From Clarireedia homoeocarpa (taxonomy: Eukaryota; Ascomycota; Leotiomycetes; Helotiales; Rutstroemiaceae), in assembly GCA_001465935.1 (NCBI GenBank), contig LNKV01000093.1, forward strand, positions 23,037 through 67,334: 44,298 nucleotides of DNA, given 5' to 3'. Positions 29,569 to 40,058 of the stretch are shown here, in pieces. The notes under the pieces were generated by a model. That model did not search any database. It was not told where the DNA came from and saw only the letters and a program-made list of their open reading frames with translations. A program made the translations under genes and the position numbers. Position 1 is the first letter of the stretch; each line of letters begins with the position of its first letter.

Positions 29569-31559
29569 ATGTCTTCCTATCCGTATTCTTTGCTTCCACC
29601 AGATAGCGACAATATTCGCCTGCTTCGACTATTGCCAAATGAAGACGAGGCGGCACCTATACATTGCGAGCTTTGGAACTATTCTCTACAGAGATTAAGC
29701 TTACGAACTCATTTGTACGAGGCTTTATCCTATGTATGGGGCGACCCAGATAAGACTCTGTCTATCTACGTAGATAAGAATCAGTTTCAGGTTACAGTAA
29801 ACCTACATACTGCATTATCATATCTTCGAGATTACTCCTTTGAACGGATTATATGGGTATATGCTATTTGTATTGATCAAAGTAACCCGGAAGAACGGAA
29901 AGAGCAAGTCCAGCTTATAGCGAAGATCTATAGCAACGCACATCGTGTTATTGTTTAGCTCGGAAAGGAAGCAGTAGAGATAAAGGGGGCACTTGAGGAT
30001 ATACAGCTTGCTACTAATGATAAGCTTATGGGACAACCGAAGAAAAAGATAAAGCAGCAAGCAATACTTAAGCTGCTTCAAAACCCATGGTTCGGACGTA
30101 TCTGAGTAAGAAACAAATTTTTACCTACAGTTACTAGACGATGTTAATATAATTACTTTAGGTGCTTCAGGAGGTTGCTGCAGCTCGACATGTTGTAATA
30201 ATGTGTGGTTCTACGACTATTGACGGATACGCGTTCTGCTTGGGAGTAAAATCCCTAAAGCTCTCCTATACGGCTTCTTCGGAATTGCAGACTCTCCCTT
30301 CAGTTATCCACCTAATAGAGCATGCTGGTCTCCGATCTAAATATACATCAAATGTGCCAGAGAGGTTCTCCCTAGAAATACGTTCTTTACCTGAGTTGAT
30401 AGATATGTTCCATACCCGTCAAGCTACTGATACCCGCGATAAGGTGTATGCTTTACTTGGTATGAGTTCGGATGATCCCGAAAATGCTGGTTTACTACCC
30501 GATTACCAGATTTCTTGGGAAAAAATATTCCAGGAACTTGTTAAGTTCGTTCTTGGTAACGATATATCTGTGAAAACTTCTGGTCAGAGGGCAATGATCC
30601 AGTGCAAAGGCTGTATTCTTGGCCAGGTGTCCTCGGTGAGAAGGGACAGTAGGCAGAATGTGACTATCACACCTAGCACAGCTTGGGACTTACACGGGAT
30701 GATAGAATGGACTCTACATGCTTCGGCGAAACCTATACAAGAGCATGATATCATCTGCCTTATATATGGAGCTTCAAAACCTACAATTATTAGGCTACAT
30801 AAGGATCACTTTGCCGTTGTTGTAATTGCAGTAACCCCTTTAATCGAGAATAGTAATTTTGAATGGTTACAACTTTCCCAATCAACGACATAGTTTTTGC
30901 GGGACTTTCTACTTGTCTGGAACTGGGAGAATTCCTATAGGAGGTTGAAAGATCAAGGAGAATATGAAACCTTAACAAAGACATATAGTCAAGTGCTAGA
31001 GTCTTCAAAAGCAGAGTCCGGAGGATATTTAAGTGAAGCAACTAGATTTTGGAACGATATAGCGATATTGGATGACCTGAAAGAGTATAACAAAGCAGAC
31101 CAGAGACTTCTAGAAGCAAGAAGTAAATATATGGCGGAAATTGGAAAAAACTATCTGCCTAGGGTAATTAGCCAATACGGTCGGACACTGCTTTCATTCG
31201 CTGCTGGAGAAGGGCACAAAGATATTGCTAAGCTACTGCTTGATATAGTTGATCCAGACATAAAGGATGGAAAATATGGTCGGACACCGCCATCCTATGC
31301 TGCTGAGAACGGACACGAAGCTATTGTCAAGATGCTACTTGCAACCGGCCAGGTCGAGGCTGACCCGAAAATTCAAGATGGTCGGACACCGCTATACTGT
31401 GCTGCTTATCAGGGGCACGAAGCTATTGTCAAACTGCTACTTGCAACCGGCCAAGTCGAGGCCGACTCAAAGGATGAAAATGGTTGGACACCGTTATACT
31501 GTGCTGCTTATCGGGGGCACGAAGCTATCGTTAAGCTACTAGATAACTATGTTAATTAA
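29569..31559 (+). pseudogene. HET-domain/ankyrin-repeat allorecognition gene with three nonsense codons
   Basis: Exon 1 is 29569-30105; intron 30106-30161 has GTAAG and TTAG; exon 2 is 30162-31559 (645 codons in all). The HET domain shows EALSYVWGD, IIWVYAICIDQ (usually WIDAICI), AHRVIV, and NPWFGRI-VLQEVA across the intron. HET proteins trigger cell death on fusion of incompatible hyphae. Exon 2 then has a helical region and four ankyrin repeats (GRTPLYCAAYQGHEAIVKLL type). In-frame stops: TAG at 29956 where the family has Trp (VWLGKE), TGA at 30103 where it has Trp (RVWVLQE), and TAG at 30891 before FLRDFLLVWNWEN. All else is continuous, so the gene died recently. Confidence 0.82.
31275..31545 (+). 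repeat. 102 bp high-identity ankyrin repeats
   Basis: The 102 bp (34-codon) units beginning GGTCGGACACCG / GGTTGGACACCG at about 31277, 31379 and 31481 are nearly identical at DNA level, unlike the older first repeat. This indicates recent amplification or homogenisation. Confidence 0.85.
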
Positions 31560-32307
31560 TCATTTACTTAATATTATATTTCTTCTTTTAACTTTGATAG
31601 AGAGGGGCTTGGGGGAGTTGAACTTTATATATTAGTTACGGGGATTCTAAACATTGGATAAATTAGCCTGGAATATTCTAGAAGCCCCACTTTTATTTTT
31701 CTAGCTATACAGTAGTAACAACTTATTACTATGTAGCGATTATAACTATTTTGGTATACTGTAAGATATATGACGATTCGGCTGAATCGCACTTGTAAGC
31801 TAGCGTGCGCAGCACGTGCCGTGCTGGCCTATATAAGAGCCTATTTCTCCCAGCCTATAGTTAGTCCTTTAGTTGATTATTATAAGTCTATATAGAACCC
31901 ATTGTTGTGCCATTTAGATATGCTTTGAGGAATGTGTGTTACAAGGTGAGCTGTAAGATGAGGGCGTATAAGATATAGAGTAACTCAAGAAGGGGTATTG
32001 TAGAAGTGCCACTAATATTATGCAAAGCTAGGCTATTTTGAGTAAAGCGTATATTATGTATTCTGTCTAGCGAGCGGAGATGGAACTTTCAAAGTGAGTT
32101 TGAGGGGAAGCTGATTTCGTTAGCAACTGTAAGTAGGGCAGGTGCAGGCGGGACATCAAGTATATCCGATTAGCTGAACACGCTTGTCCCAGAGTGCCGG
32201 GATACGCTTGAGCCAAGTTGGAAGGTGATATGGAAGTGGAGTTCAAGACAGGGGCTATACAAGGATTAAAGACAAGAACGATAAGGATTCGTAGTTGTAT
32301 TTATTTA
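31560..32307. other. Gene-free stretch
   Basis: AT-rich, holding the LTR remnant at 31769-31915 and otherwise nothing recognised. Confidence 0.5.
31769..31915 (+). mobile_element. Short LTR remnant (same family as 40059 and 41983)
   Basis: It starts TATGACGATTCGGCTGAATCG and contains GGCCTATATAAGAGCCTATT, CTCCCAGCCTATAGTTAG and GTTGATTATTATAAG, all shared with the other copies. AGATA occurs at both sides (31764-31768, 31916-31920), but the 3' end is degenerate, so the TSD is uncertain. Confidence 0.65.
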
Positions 32308-32509
32308 CTTTAGTTACAGGCCAAATAGATTCAAACACTGGGTCCTATATCACTTATATTAATTCATACTCTTTGGGTAGAAGATACTTGAAAACAAGAC
32401 TGATCTGGAGTATAAATGCTATATATTTGCCCATAATGCTACTGTATTAAGCAAGGTGCTAGAAGGTTCCTGGACATAGTGCTTGGATTTTTTTGGCCTG
32501 TGACTAAAG
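32308..32509. mobile_element. MITE family 2, copy A (202 bp, TA TSD)
   Basis: Inverted ends CTTTAGTTACAGGCCAAATA / TTTTTTGGCCTGTGACTAAAG lie between TA dinucleotides (32306-32307, 32510-32511). It is highly similar along its length to 40306-40507, which has the same length. Non-coding. Confidence 0.9.
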
Positions 32510-32578
32510 TACAAGTACGGCCGTACATTGCTCTGTACCCACTGCTATGTAAGCACTGATACCATTATAATGAGCAAC

Positions 32579-32713
32579 TTGAGCTTAGAATTTCTCACCA
32601 TTCAGAGTTCACCGCGGAAGATCGATGTGGTACGAGCAGCGCGTGCTGCGAAAGAGGTCATCAAGGACAAGGGAAATCGTGGCTGGAAGCGTAAGAGTGG
32701 TGCGCTAGAGTAG
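32579..32713 (+). pseudogene. C-terminal tail fragment of a pogo-like transposase
   Basis: A short frame reads SPRKIDVVRAARAAKEVIKD then KGNRGWKRKSGALE stop. The pattern 'RAARAAEVARKGKRGRKRKSAALE' is the basic C-terminal tail common to fungal pogo/CENP-B-like transposases. The catalytic core is absent, so this is a leftover end. Confidence 0.5.
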
Positions 32714-32796
32714 ATGAGCCTGTCAGAGATGGCGCTGACAACCGATGCGCAAGTGCAATGCTCGTCTACTGATGCCGAAGGTTCAATTTCTTTTTC

Positions 32797-32815
32797 TTTT
32801 TTTTTTTTTTTTTTT
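32797..32815. repeat. Homopolymer T19
   Basis: A run of about 19 T preceded by CTTTTTC-type sequence, 3' of the transposase fragment. It could be a reversed poly-A tail, but no TSD was found. Confidence 0.85.
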
Positions 32816-33770
32816 GGAGCGTCAGCATCTTCATGGGTCACCAGGGTAATTCCTTTGCTTTCTCTATCTACTCGAGGAAAAGTCATCATTTTCATTCTGA
32901 ATTTGTGCTCTGATCCTTTACGATACTATGCTGCTAAGCTTCATCTCATCAGAGTTTGACTGATAAACTAGTTCTAATAACTTAATAATGTATTCCATTC
33001 TGTCATCAAGGCTGATGAGAGTTTTTGGGCCTTGGTGAAAAATTAACTAATTACTACGGTTAGTAGTGCTTCAGCATACATGAAAGAAGTCAAGTGTTGA
33101 GAGTGGATCATCCGCAAGTTTCCTAGCAGGATTCGGGCCGCAACACGTACGCACCGAATTATGGCCCGGTCCATAGGTGACTACAAGAAATTGACTGCTA
33201 TACGGTCATCTTTTTGTTGTTATTCTTACTAACTACGCGAATACTTCCAACTACTTCCATCAAACACCAACGTGCGAGCCTACGCCGAGAATGAAAATTA
33301 TACAGATCCCATCGTCACCCTCGCAACTGTGATTGTGTGTTACCTGGCCTAATTGACTGAGGACGGATTAAGTTACCACGTTAATTAGTGGATGCACTTT
33401 GGTCCTCGGACAGTGGCCCCACTTATCAAAGCGTTCGATAGTAGCGGTTATATTTATAGGGAATTGATAATCGTCCGACGCATTTTACTATAAGTGGCAA
33501 ACAGAGAAGGTGCTAGAAACATGAATTACGAAGCAGTGAGGCCATCGTGGAGCCTGTACAAGTCATGGCATAGTTTTAGTCTCCGAGCATATTCGAATGC
33601 CCTCATTTTCACAATATAAGCTCAGCCATTCACTTCAGATAATAATATAATTACGACTTTGCCGGCTTCTTATTTTGCTTTTTCACTTTATGGGTGTAGT
33701 TTAATCGATCCAACGCCTGTGCCATCTCTACTCCCCATGGAAACAATGAGCAAAGATACTCTTCGATCCC
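32816..33770. other. Gene-free stretch
   Basis: No gene is recognised. A repeat block at 33491-33613 is shared with 41709-41835. Confidence 0.5.
33491..33613 (+). repeat. Dispersed ~125 bp repeat, copy 1
   Basis: TAAGTGGCAA ... CATGAATTACGAAGCAGTGA ... CTCCGAGCAT ... GAATGCCCTCATTTTCACAA matches 41709-41835 with scattered differences. Neither copy shows TIRs or TSDs. Confidence 0.75.
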
Positions 33771-33779
33771 TCCTAGCCT

Positions 33780-34473
33780 GTTTCCCATAATATCTCATTG
33801 AATTATAGCTTCCTCAAGCTGAGTAGATATACTAAGAACCTTGTCTTGAAGACTATCAATATAAGTGGTTATATCTGTGTTAGCGCTATAGTATCGTGTG
33901 AGCGAAATATTTGTAAATAAATAGATAGAGTCTTTGCTACCTTTCTTGAAGTGTCCGAACTATGTCTTTGAGTTGATCAATTTCGAAACGTAATAGTGCC
34001 GTCTCATCTTTTTAGTTAGCCTCCACTATAGTCGCACAACCAGGAATATCATATGAATCAAATGGATTTGTCATAGATAATTCTGTGATTTGAGGAAATG
34101 GAAGATGAGACAGATCCGATTGGAAAAAGGAAAATGAATCGGGATGAACGAATGGTGGAATTGCTGGCTGTATAAGATCCGAGTGATCTGAGGTGAAAGA
34201 TTGAAGAGAGTTGAAATCACAAGAAAGAGATTGCTGAGAGTGGTCCGGCTCATTGATATTTTTATAATATGATATGTCTAATGGCAGTGTGCTCTTGCAG
34301 ACTGTAGTCATATCCGGTAAGTTTGAAGGAAATACAACATATTGCTTACAATCAAGACATTTAAAAACACGATAGGCAACCACAGGTTGTTCTCTATACG
34401 TGTCTTGAGAATTGATCTGAGGTGCGAGGTCCGACATACCTGGGGGAAGTTGTTGGAGATTGTTGCACGGCAA
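33780..34473 (-). pseudogene. Coiled-coil protein with in-frame stop
   Basis: The frame 34473-34012 gives 153 residues (MPCNNLQQLPPGMSDLAPQ ...), with CLDCKQYVVFPSNLPD and a Ser/Phe/Pro-rich middle. After the TAA at 34012-34014 the same frame continues as coiled-coil (KDETALLRFEIDQLKDIVRT), followed by a possible intron (GTAGC ... ACAG) and more helix (DSLQDKVLSISTQLEEAIIQ). I infer a nonsense codon in a formerly longer coiled-coil protein. The 153-residue product may still be made. It is divergent from the + strand coiled-coil gene, about 230 bp away. Confidence 0.4.
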
Positions 34474-34703
34474 GATAGGGTAAGTTTTACTATTTCTGCT
34501 ACAATCTTCAATTACATCACCACTTATAATAGTTATTATTTAGCAGTTGGTCAGCAGACGAAACGAAGCCGTATTTGGATCTAATTTTGAGGTGGTAGGG
34601 TTATACTATTTTTAAACACCAGGCAGTGCAACACTATACAGCTATAAATTCTCATTATGGAGATGATGTGAAGCATACTTTACTATTACGTTCTGCAAGC
34701 AAA

Positions 34704-35255
34704 ATGTCCTCCCACAACTGCTCCGATGGTAGTTCAGTCGAGATCTGCCTATCTTCTCCTTCTAACCTAGGTAATTCGGACTATTATAAGGGCGGTGAGG
34801 ATTTAGAGGACATCTACGCAAAGTACTATATTACAAATAAACGGTTATCATCTATGGAAAATGAAGTCGCTGGGCTGAGGACTACAATTGAAAACCACGC
34901 TATGACTCTTCAGAACGAAAGACAGATTCGAGAGATATATCAGTTGGCCTTACTTGACGAGCAAATTCGACACAGTGAATGCCGTGCAGATTATTTAAGG
35001 CTCCCCACTTATCCATATTCTCAGGCAAAACGCGGTGATGAAGAAACAACTGATAGGAGCCAAACAGAGCATCTTCTCACAGTGATAGGGCAATTGAAAA
35101 TGAAAATACAGACTATGAAGGAGCAACACTCAGGAGCCCTCTGTGTCGCGGCTGATCACATTATTCGTACTGAAAGAGCCTTGGAGCGAGTGCAGATGAG
35201 ATATCCTGCGAATCAAAATCCTGTCAGTAACGAGGTGGATGCACACAATTTTTAG
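34704..35255 (+). CDS. Coiled-coil hypothetical protein
   Basis: 183 residues from the in-frame ATG at 34704 (MSSHNCSDGSSVEICLSS). The longer frame upstream has only a GTG. Residues about 40-100 (NKRLSSMENEVAGLRTTIEN) and 125-165 (LLTVIGQLKMKIQTMKEQ) predict coiled coil. No enzyme motif, signal peptide or membrane span. Together with the neighbouring minus-strand coiled-coil gene it forms a divergent pair. Function unknown. Confidence 0.5.
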   Translation: MSSHNCSDGSSVEICLSSPSNLGNSDYYKGGEDLEDIYAKYYITNKRLSSMENEVAGLRTTIENHAMTLQNERQIREIYQLALLDEQIRHSECRADYLRLPTYPYSQAKRGDEETTDRSQTEHLLTVIGQLKMKIQTMKEQHSGALCVAADHIIRTERALERVQMRYPANQNPVSNEVDAHNF

Positions 35256-35433
35256 TGTAATTTTAGATTAGTAAGATGAGACTTAAAGCTAAATCATTTT
35301 CACTGAGTTGTACCTTTGATTTCTTGAATTTTTGTAACGTTTTGCGAGAGTATGTACCATATATTCAATTCTAAACTTGAAATAAATATAACCTGAACTT
35401 ACAAAACTCTAACATTATATCAGCTCCCCACAG

Positions 35434-36348
35434 TCACTCAAAAATAAAATAAAACTCAGAAACACAACAACAACTAAGGCATACTCTGAAACCAACCTGG
35501 CTCCACTTAGACGCTATACACAACTCTACCGTCTCCACAGAGTCAGGCATTTCCACTCCCGTAACATCTAACCTCATCATCCACGGACGCTGAGCCCGTA
35601 TCCTACTTTGAAACGACCCAAACTCCTCCGTATTCGAAAAACTCTCACCACATCTTGAACAAACAAACTTTCCACAACTCAACATTCCATAACCTCTACT
35701 GCACCACTGATTTTTCTGCGTACGCCTCCCCGCCTTCTTCTCATCAACAACAGCCGTAATCAACCCCTTCCTCTTCACTACTGTCAGATCTGGAAACAAA
35801 CAACAAACCTGATTCCACGTCATGAAATTCATATCCAACGTTGATCCGCTCTGTACCACCACATCAATAAGACTGACCGTACAGGCAATGAGACGAATCA
35901 GCCTCTGATTCGGGCCACCTATATTCAAAGTAGACACCACCTCATACGATCTTCTCTTGACAGCCAACTCTTCAACTTCGACAGAACTACATCCCTCATC
36001 CTGAACCAAGTAATCAACAAACTCCCACGCCATTGCATTGTCATCAAAACATATCATTAAATCGCTCGCCTCATACTGCTCACCCGCCAAAAACTCAACG
36101 ACGTTCAATCCAAGCAAAACCGCCTTATACCGGCCCAACATACTGCGAAATCGTAGTGGATCATCAACAAAACGCCTCAAATGCGCGTTAACATTCCAGC
36201 ACTGCTTCATAACCACATCATTGAATAAAAGACAACATTGTCGAAGTCTCAGAAGACTCTTAACATCCAACATAGACAACAATGCTTCACGCATTGGCTG
36301 ACACAATAAAATCCCTTCCAAAGACATTCTCTGGTAATACCCATACAA
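35434..36348 (-). CDS. F-box-like protein with Cys cluster
   Basis: Intact single-exon frame of 304 residues. The start is either MYGYYQRM or the internal Met (MSLEGILLC). Residues about 18-60 (MREALLSMLDVKSLLRLRQC CLLFNDVV) have the F-box-like pattern of Leu/Val helices used to bind Skp1 in SCF ubiquitin ligases; this is a weak match. Later a Cys cluster CGKFVCSRCGESF may bind zinc. The rest is not recognised. No lesion; probably a working lineage-specific gene. Confidence 0.55.
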   Translation of the reverse strand: MYGYYQRMSLEGILLCQPMREALLSMLDVKSLLRLRQCCLLFNDVVMKQCWNVNAHLRRFVDDPLRFRSMLGRYKAVLLGLNVVEFLAGEQYEASDLMICFDDNAMAWEFVDYLVQDEGCSSVEVEELAVKRRSYEVVSTLNIGGPNQRLIRLIACTVSLIDVVVQSGSTLDMNFMTWNQVCCLFPDLTVVKRKGLITAVVDEKKAGRRTQKNQWCSRGYGMLSCGKFVCSRCGESFSNTEEFGSFQSRIRAQRPWMMRLDVTGVEMPDSVETVELCIASKWSQVGFRVCLSCCCVSEFYFIFE

Positions 36349-36522
36349 TAAATATCGTACTTGCTAAACGAATACAATGGAAAGAAACACTTGCCAAATA
36401 GAATGAAAGTGAAAAAGAGTCAATTGAATAATTGATAGGGGAAACCCCAGTATAAGTATGTGATGTCTAGCGGATCTCGCCTAACTAGCGCAACATGACC
36501 TAATGTCCGACGTGTGGTGACC

Positions 36523-36620
36523 CACTGAAAACATGTGGTTCCCTACTAAATAGTACAAAACAGTAGGTACAAATGATCTATACAAAAGGGTTCACTTTTC
36601 GACATGAATCAACTGGATTA
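36523..36620 (+). repeat. 98 bp repeat, left member of a 7.8 kb inverted pair
   Basis: CACTGAAAACATGTGGTTCC ... CATGAATCAACTGGATTA is the reverse complement of the last 98 bases of the window (44201-44298), with about five mismatches. No second arm is found close by, so it is not a simple MITE. Confidence 0.85.
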
Positions 36621-37167
36621 GAGATTTTCAAAGACACCTTTCTATACAGTATAAAGTAAAATGATAACATATATATATATATATATTTCTTTTAAGTCCA
36701 AATGAGATCTAGTTTTAGATACTATAATATAAGGTTATATATTTTATTTTTTGAAAAAATCAGTTGGGATGTATATATACACCTCGAGTAAAAAAAATAT
36801 AATAGTATTAAGTTCCTTTAGAAACTATCTAAAGTTCAATAGAGAAATCTAGGCAGTGCTACAACGCTCTAGGACTTTAAAAGATGCGCTCTCTGCCACG
36901 GATATAAAGATTAGAATCTGTATCAGTTATCTGTTTTATCTTCTAAAAGTTGAAAAACAACTAGAAACAGAATTTATAACTAATCTACAAGAATGATTGC
37001 GGGATCTACGAGAGTGGCTGCAGTGAGTTCGTCAATTGACATGAGACTATCTCGAGTAGTTAGAGCAGTGTAACGACTTCCTTTAAGCCAGAGGGAATAA
37101 AGGTCATCCCAGTGCCGTTGCCACTAGATTTCAATAACGTGAATATGGGTGACCCAAGCTGATTCAC
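36621..37167. other. AT-rich gene-free stretch with (AT)n microsatellite
   Basis: It includes an AT dinucleotide run at about 36668-36687 and very AT-rich sequence up to 36850. No gene. Confidence 0.55.
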
Positions 37168-37971
37168 CTAGCCTATGAAGAGTTCTTTTCTATTTGCTTG
37201 AGTTATAGGTTTTTGCGTTGAATCCCATGAGAATGCCATACTTTTCTGTGTGTTCTTTAAGGTCATTTGTGAGCTCAAATTAGGTATGATAGGAATTGGC
37301 ACCTCTAACCGACACCATGCTGGCACAATGAACTGGAGAGCAATGTTATATGTCCAAGTTGATGATATGGGTGTATCGAATGGGGCAGGATTGGGCAATT
37401 GTCTATTTGCTACGTTAAAGAAGGAATCCTGTCTGGCCTCTGTAGCAGCTATACTGGCGAGACCAAAAACCAAATTCGAATCAAGGATGGCGACCGACTC
37501 CGCAAGTGCGAGTGTGACACCCACACCAACGGAGCTAAGTGCTAAGTGACCTTCCAAGTGACAGAAATTCATTTGTATTTCTAGAAGGAAAGATGTACTC
37601 ACACTCAGGAATAATAGGAGCTCCAGCAGCTACTAGGATATCTTGGAGTGTGGTTTAGTACACTTGTTCTTGCCGCAAATATGTTAGTACATATCGCAAC
37701 AGTAGAGAGATTCAACATACTACTGTAGCTTCCCTTATAACATCAAGTGTCGCTGATATACCGTCTGCATTATCTCCACTACTAATGTTGGCCGATGCGG
37801 ATTGAGAGAAGTTGACCTCTAAATTCTCAATTTGGAGAGCAAGCTGCAACCCGGCAATAGTGCTTGATGATAAATATAAAGTTGCTTTATTATTTCGCTA
37901 CTAGTGCTAGTACACATAGGAGCTGCCAGCACTGTAGTCACTGAAAGAAGAAGAGTTGGATAAAATAGCAT
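37168..37971 (-). pseudogene. Secreted ferritin-like (Rds1-type) protein, broken
   Basis: The start at 37971 gives a good signal peptide (MLFYPTLLLSVTTVLAAP). In successive frames the family order follows: GLQLALQIENLEVNFSQSA (first helix), TLQDILVAAGAPIIPECEY, SVGVGVTLALAESVAI, LASIAATEARQDSFF (Glu and E-A-R-x-D helix), then NPAPFDTPISSTWTYNIALQ. This matches fungal ferritin-like diiron-fold proteins related to stress-response protein Rds1. Lesions: a frame change after the signal peptide region (near 37865), a TAA at about 37655 where Tyr is expected (VYYTTLQ), and a frame change with TAG near 37545. An intron likely lies near 37735-37670. It is divergent from the cupredoxin gene 400 bp away. 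Confidence 0.65.
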
Positions 37972-38377
37972 TTTCAGATACTATTTTTGGATTTTTTGAA
38001 TCTCAGAACATGGGATGTGTTGTATCAAAGTTTGATACTCATGGAATTTGTAGGATTGTTATTAAAATTCCCTTCTTCTTGGACACCTCTCCAACTCCAA
38101 AGCTGCTATTGTGAGTAGTTCGTTGTTATTAGCGATGGCACAATGGTCTATTTTTATTTTGGGTCATCATTAACATCGCTGATAAATTGATTAAGTTTAA
38201 TCTTGACTTACGGCTTTCTATGTCTCAGAACGGATTCAGGCTGTAAATAGGCTAATTATAACTGAAAATTTTACAATATATAAGAAAGGCAACTACCCAC
38301 CGTTCTTTTATATCCTGAATGAAGTCCTTGTTCAAACTACACATACTATATCTTACTAAGTAAATCTTTCGCGGCTT

Positions 38378-39337
38378 ATGAAGCTCTTTAGTCTACCAGC
38401 ATTGGCTGGAGTTTCTTTTGCTGCTGCCATTGCTAACCTTTTCGATACATTGACCTGCTTCAACCCCGAATTTAATCGGATATCTCCGACGACAACTACG
38501 TCGACAACTCAATCATCTATTTCCTTAACGAAGGGATGGGTCACTGCAGGTAACGGACTTGTCACTTCCTATGATTATAATGATGCATCATCAACAGTGT
38601 GGGTTTTCCCCACTGGTTCTGGCAATCATGAAGCCACCAAGATCATTTACAGGGGTGTGCAAATAATTAATGTTTCATTCGTCGTAATTGTTGTTGAGGT
38701 CGTCGATAGTCAACCAGTGATAATAGTATCCTCGGATTCTAGCTCAACCAGCATTCACTCGACAGGCTCAACAGTAACTTCAGTATTTACGACTTCTTCC
38801 AATCCCACTGTTATCGCGCAAGCAAAGGCCACTCACTTGGTAGACGTAGGTGCTGGCGATGGTTTTGCTTACAGTCCCAGCCAAGTCAACGCATCTATTG
38901 GGGACACTGTACGTTTTAATTTCTTGGGACGAAATCACTCAGTGACACAATCAGACCTGACCTCTCCTTGCACGTACAATGGAGCCTTTGATACCGGGTT
39001 GAATCAATTTAATCCTCTTAATATTAGTGGGAAGTTTGTTGTTGATTATCAAATCAATGTATCGACACCACTATGATTTTATTGGTAATTCATGTCCAAA
39101 TATTGTTTGGCAAGTGTTAATACTTTATGCAGCAAGCAACTCGGTCCGCCAAGTCACTGCAGTAAAAAGATGGTATTCGCTATCAATCCTGCAGATCACT
39201 TCAACCAGTTCTCAAGAAATGCCGAGGCGCAGGGGCAAGCATTGAATATTCTCACCAGTATTTTGGGAGTCATTGGAGATGCGTCGAGCGTTAGTATAAA
39301 TGCGACTGATAATATAGGTTTTAATTCTACTACCTGA
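38378..39337 (+). CDS. Secreted cupredoxin-like protein, Trp233 replaced by TGA
   Basis: Exon 1 is 38378-39084, intron 39085-39132 (GTAATT ... TTAATACTTTATGCAG), exon 2 39133-39337; phases match and give 303 codons. A signal peptide (MKLFSLPALAGVSFAAAIA) and a Ser/Thr-rich segment precede the cupredoxin domain: DVGAGDGFAYSPSQVNASIG, His ligand in GRNHSVTQS, then STPL-stop-FYCKQ and HCSKKMVFAINP with Cys, His and Met ligands. So all four copper-site residues of the blue-copper fold are encoded. The only defect is TGA at 39074-39076, where the family has Trp (PLWFYC). The truncated product would lose three ligands. It is either a very recent pseudogene or a readthrough case. Confidence 0.72.
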
Positions 39338-39842
39338 CAGCCATAGCAGCGCTATATGTAACTAGTCTAAAAATCATACTATTTTCCTATTACATAATTA
39401 AATTAATTTTAACGTCACAAAAGATTATAAACATTATAGTTTTTTTAAATATAAATACTTTGATAGTAAAAATAAACTTATTATAAAGTTCTTATATAAA
39501 TAAATGTAACGGCGGGACTAAGGCGAAGGACTAGATGTCACCAGGGAGCACTCAGGGCAGGGAACAAGATCAAAGTACAAGAATGGTGGGTATATTGGCT
39601 AGGGGTCAAGGACAAGAAACAAGAAGTTACATAAGGAACAAGAACAGAAACCGGGAGGCCATCGGGCCCTTCTTATAGACCTCCTAGTTCGCTTCGCAAC
39701 TACAGTTCCCTGCTTCGCCTCGCTGGCGCCTTCCTTGAAGTCGGGCACCGTTACAGATACTACGTGGCTGTACACCGGTCTTATATGAGATGGGGTCTAT
39801 CGAGCTACAGATGATCACTCATGCGGTCCTGATGCAAGTGCT
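39338..39842. other. Intergenic, repeat-bearing
   Basis: AT-rich 3' flank of the cupredoxin gene, then the solo LTR at 39505-39755. No gene. Confidence 0.5.
39505..39755 (-). mobile_element. Solo LTR (inverted ends TGTAACGG/CCGTTACA)
   Basis: The 251 bp unit has 8 bp perfect inverted ends. The minus strand reads TGTAACGGTGCCCGACTTCA and contains TATAAG, typical of fungal gypsy LTRs. The flanking 5-mers do not match, so the TSD is lost or the boundary is off by a few bases. Confidence 0.6.
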
Positions 39843-40058
39843 GTGTCGTGCCGTGATAGTTTAAAACCTTAGAGTCATTTAATTTGAATATAATATTGTA
39901 AGGCACGTGCAAACACCCTTTTAAGACTAGGTTAAATCATATAGTATATAAGGGACTGGCTCCCACTTAGTTTTAAGAATAGCATCGATCATTTTACCCC
40001 TCTTTGAAGACCAAGTAGTGTAGTACTGGATTACTACCCCTGGATCTCCTTCTACACG

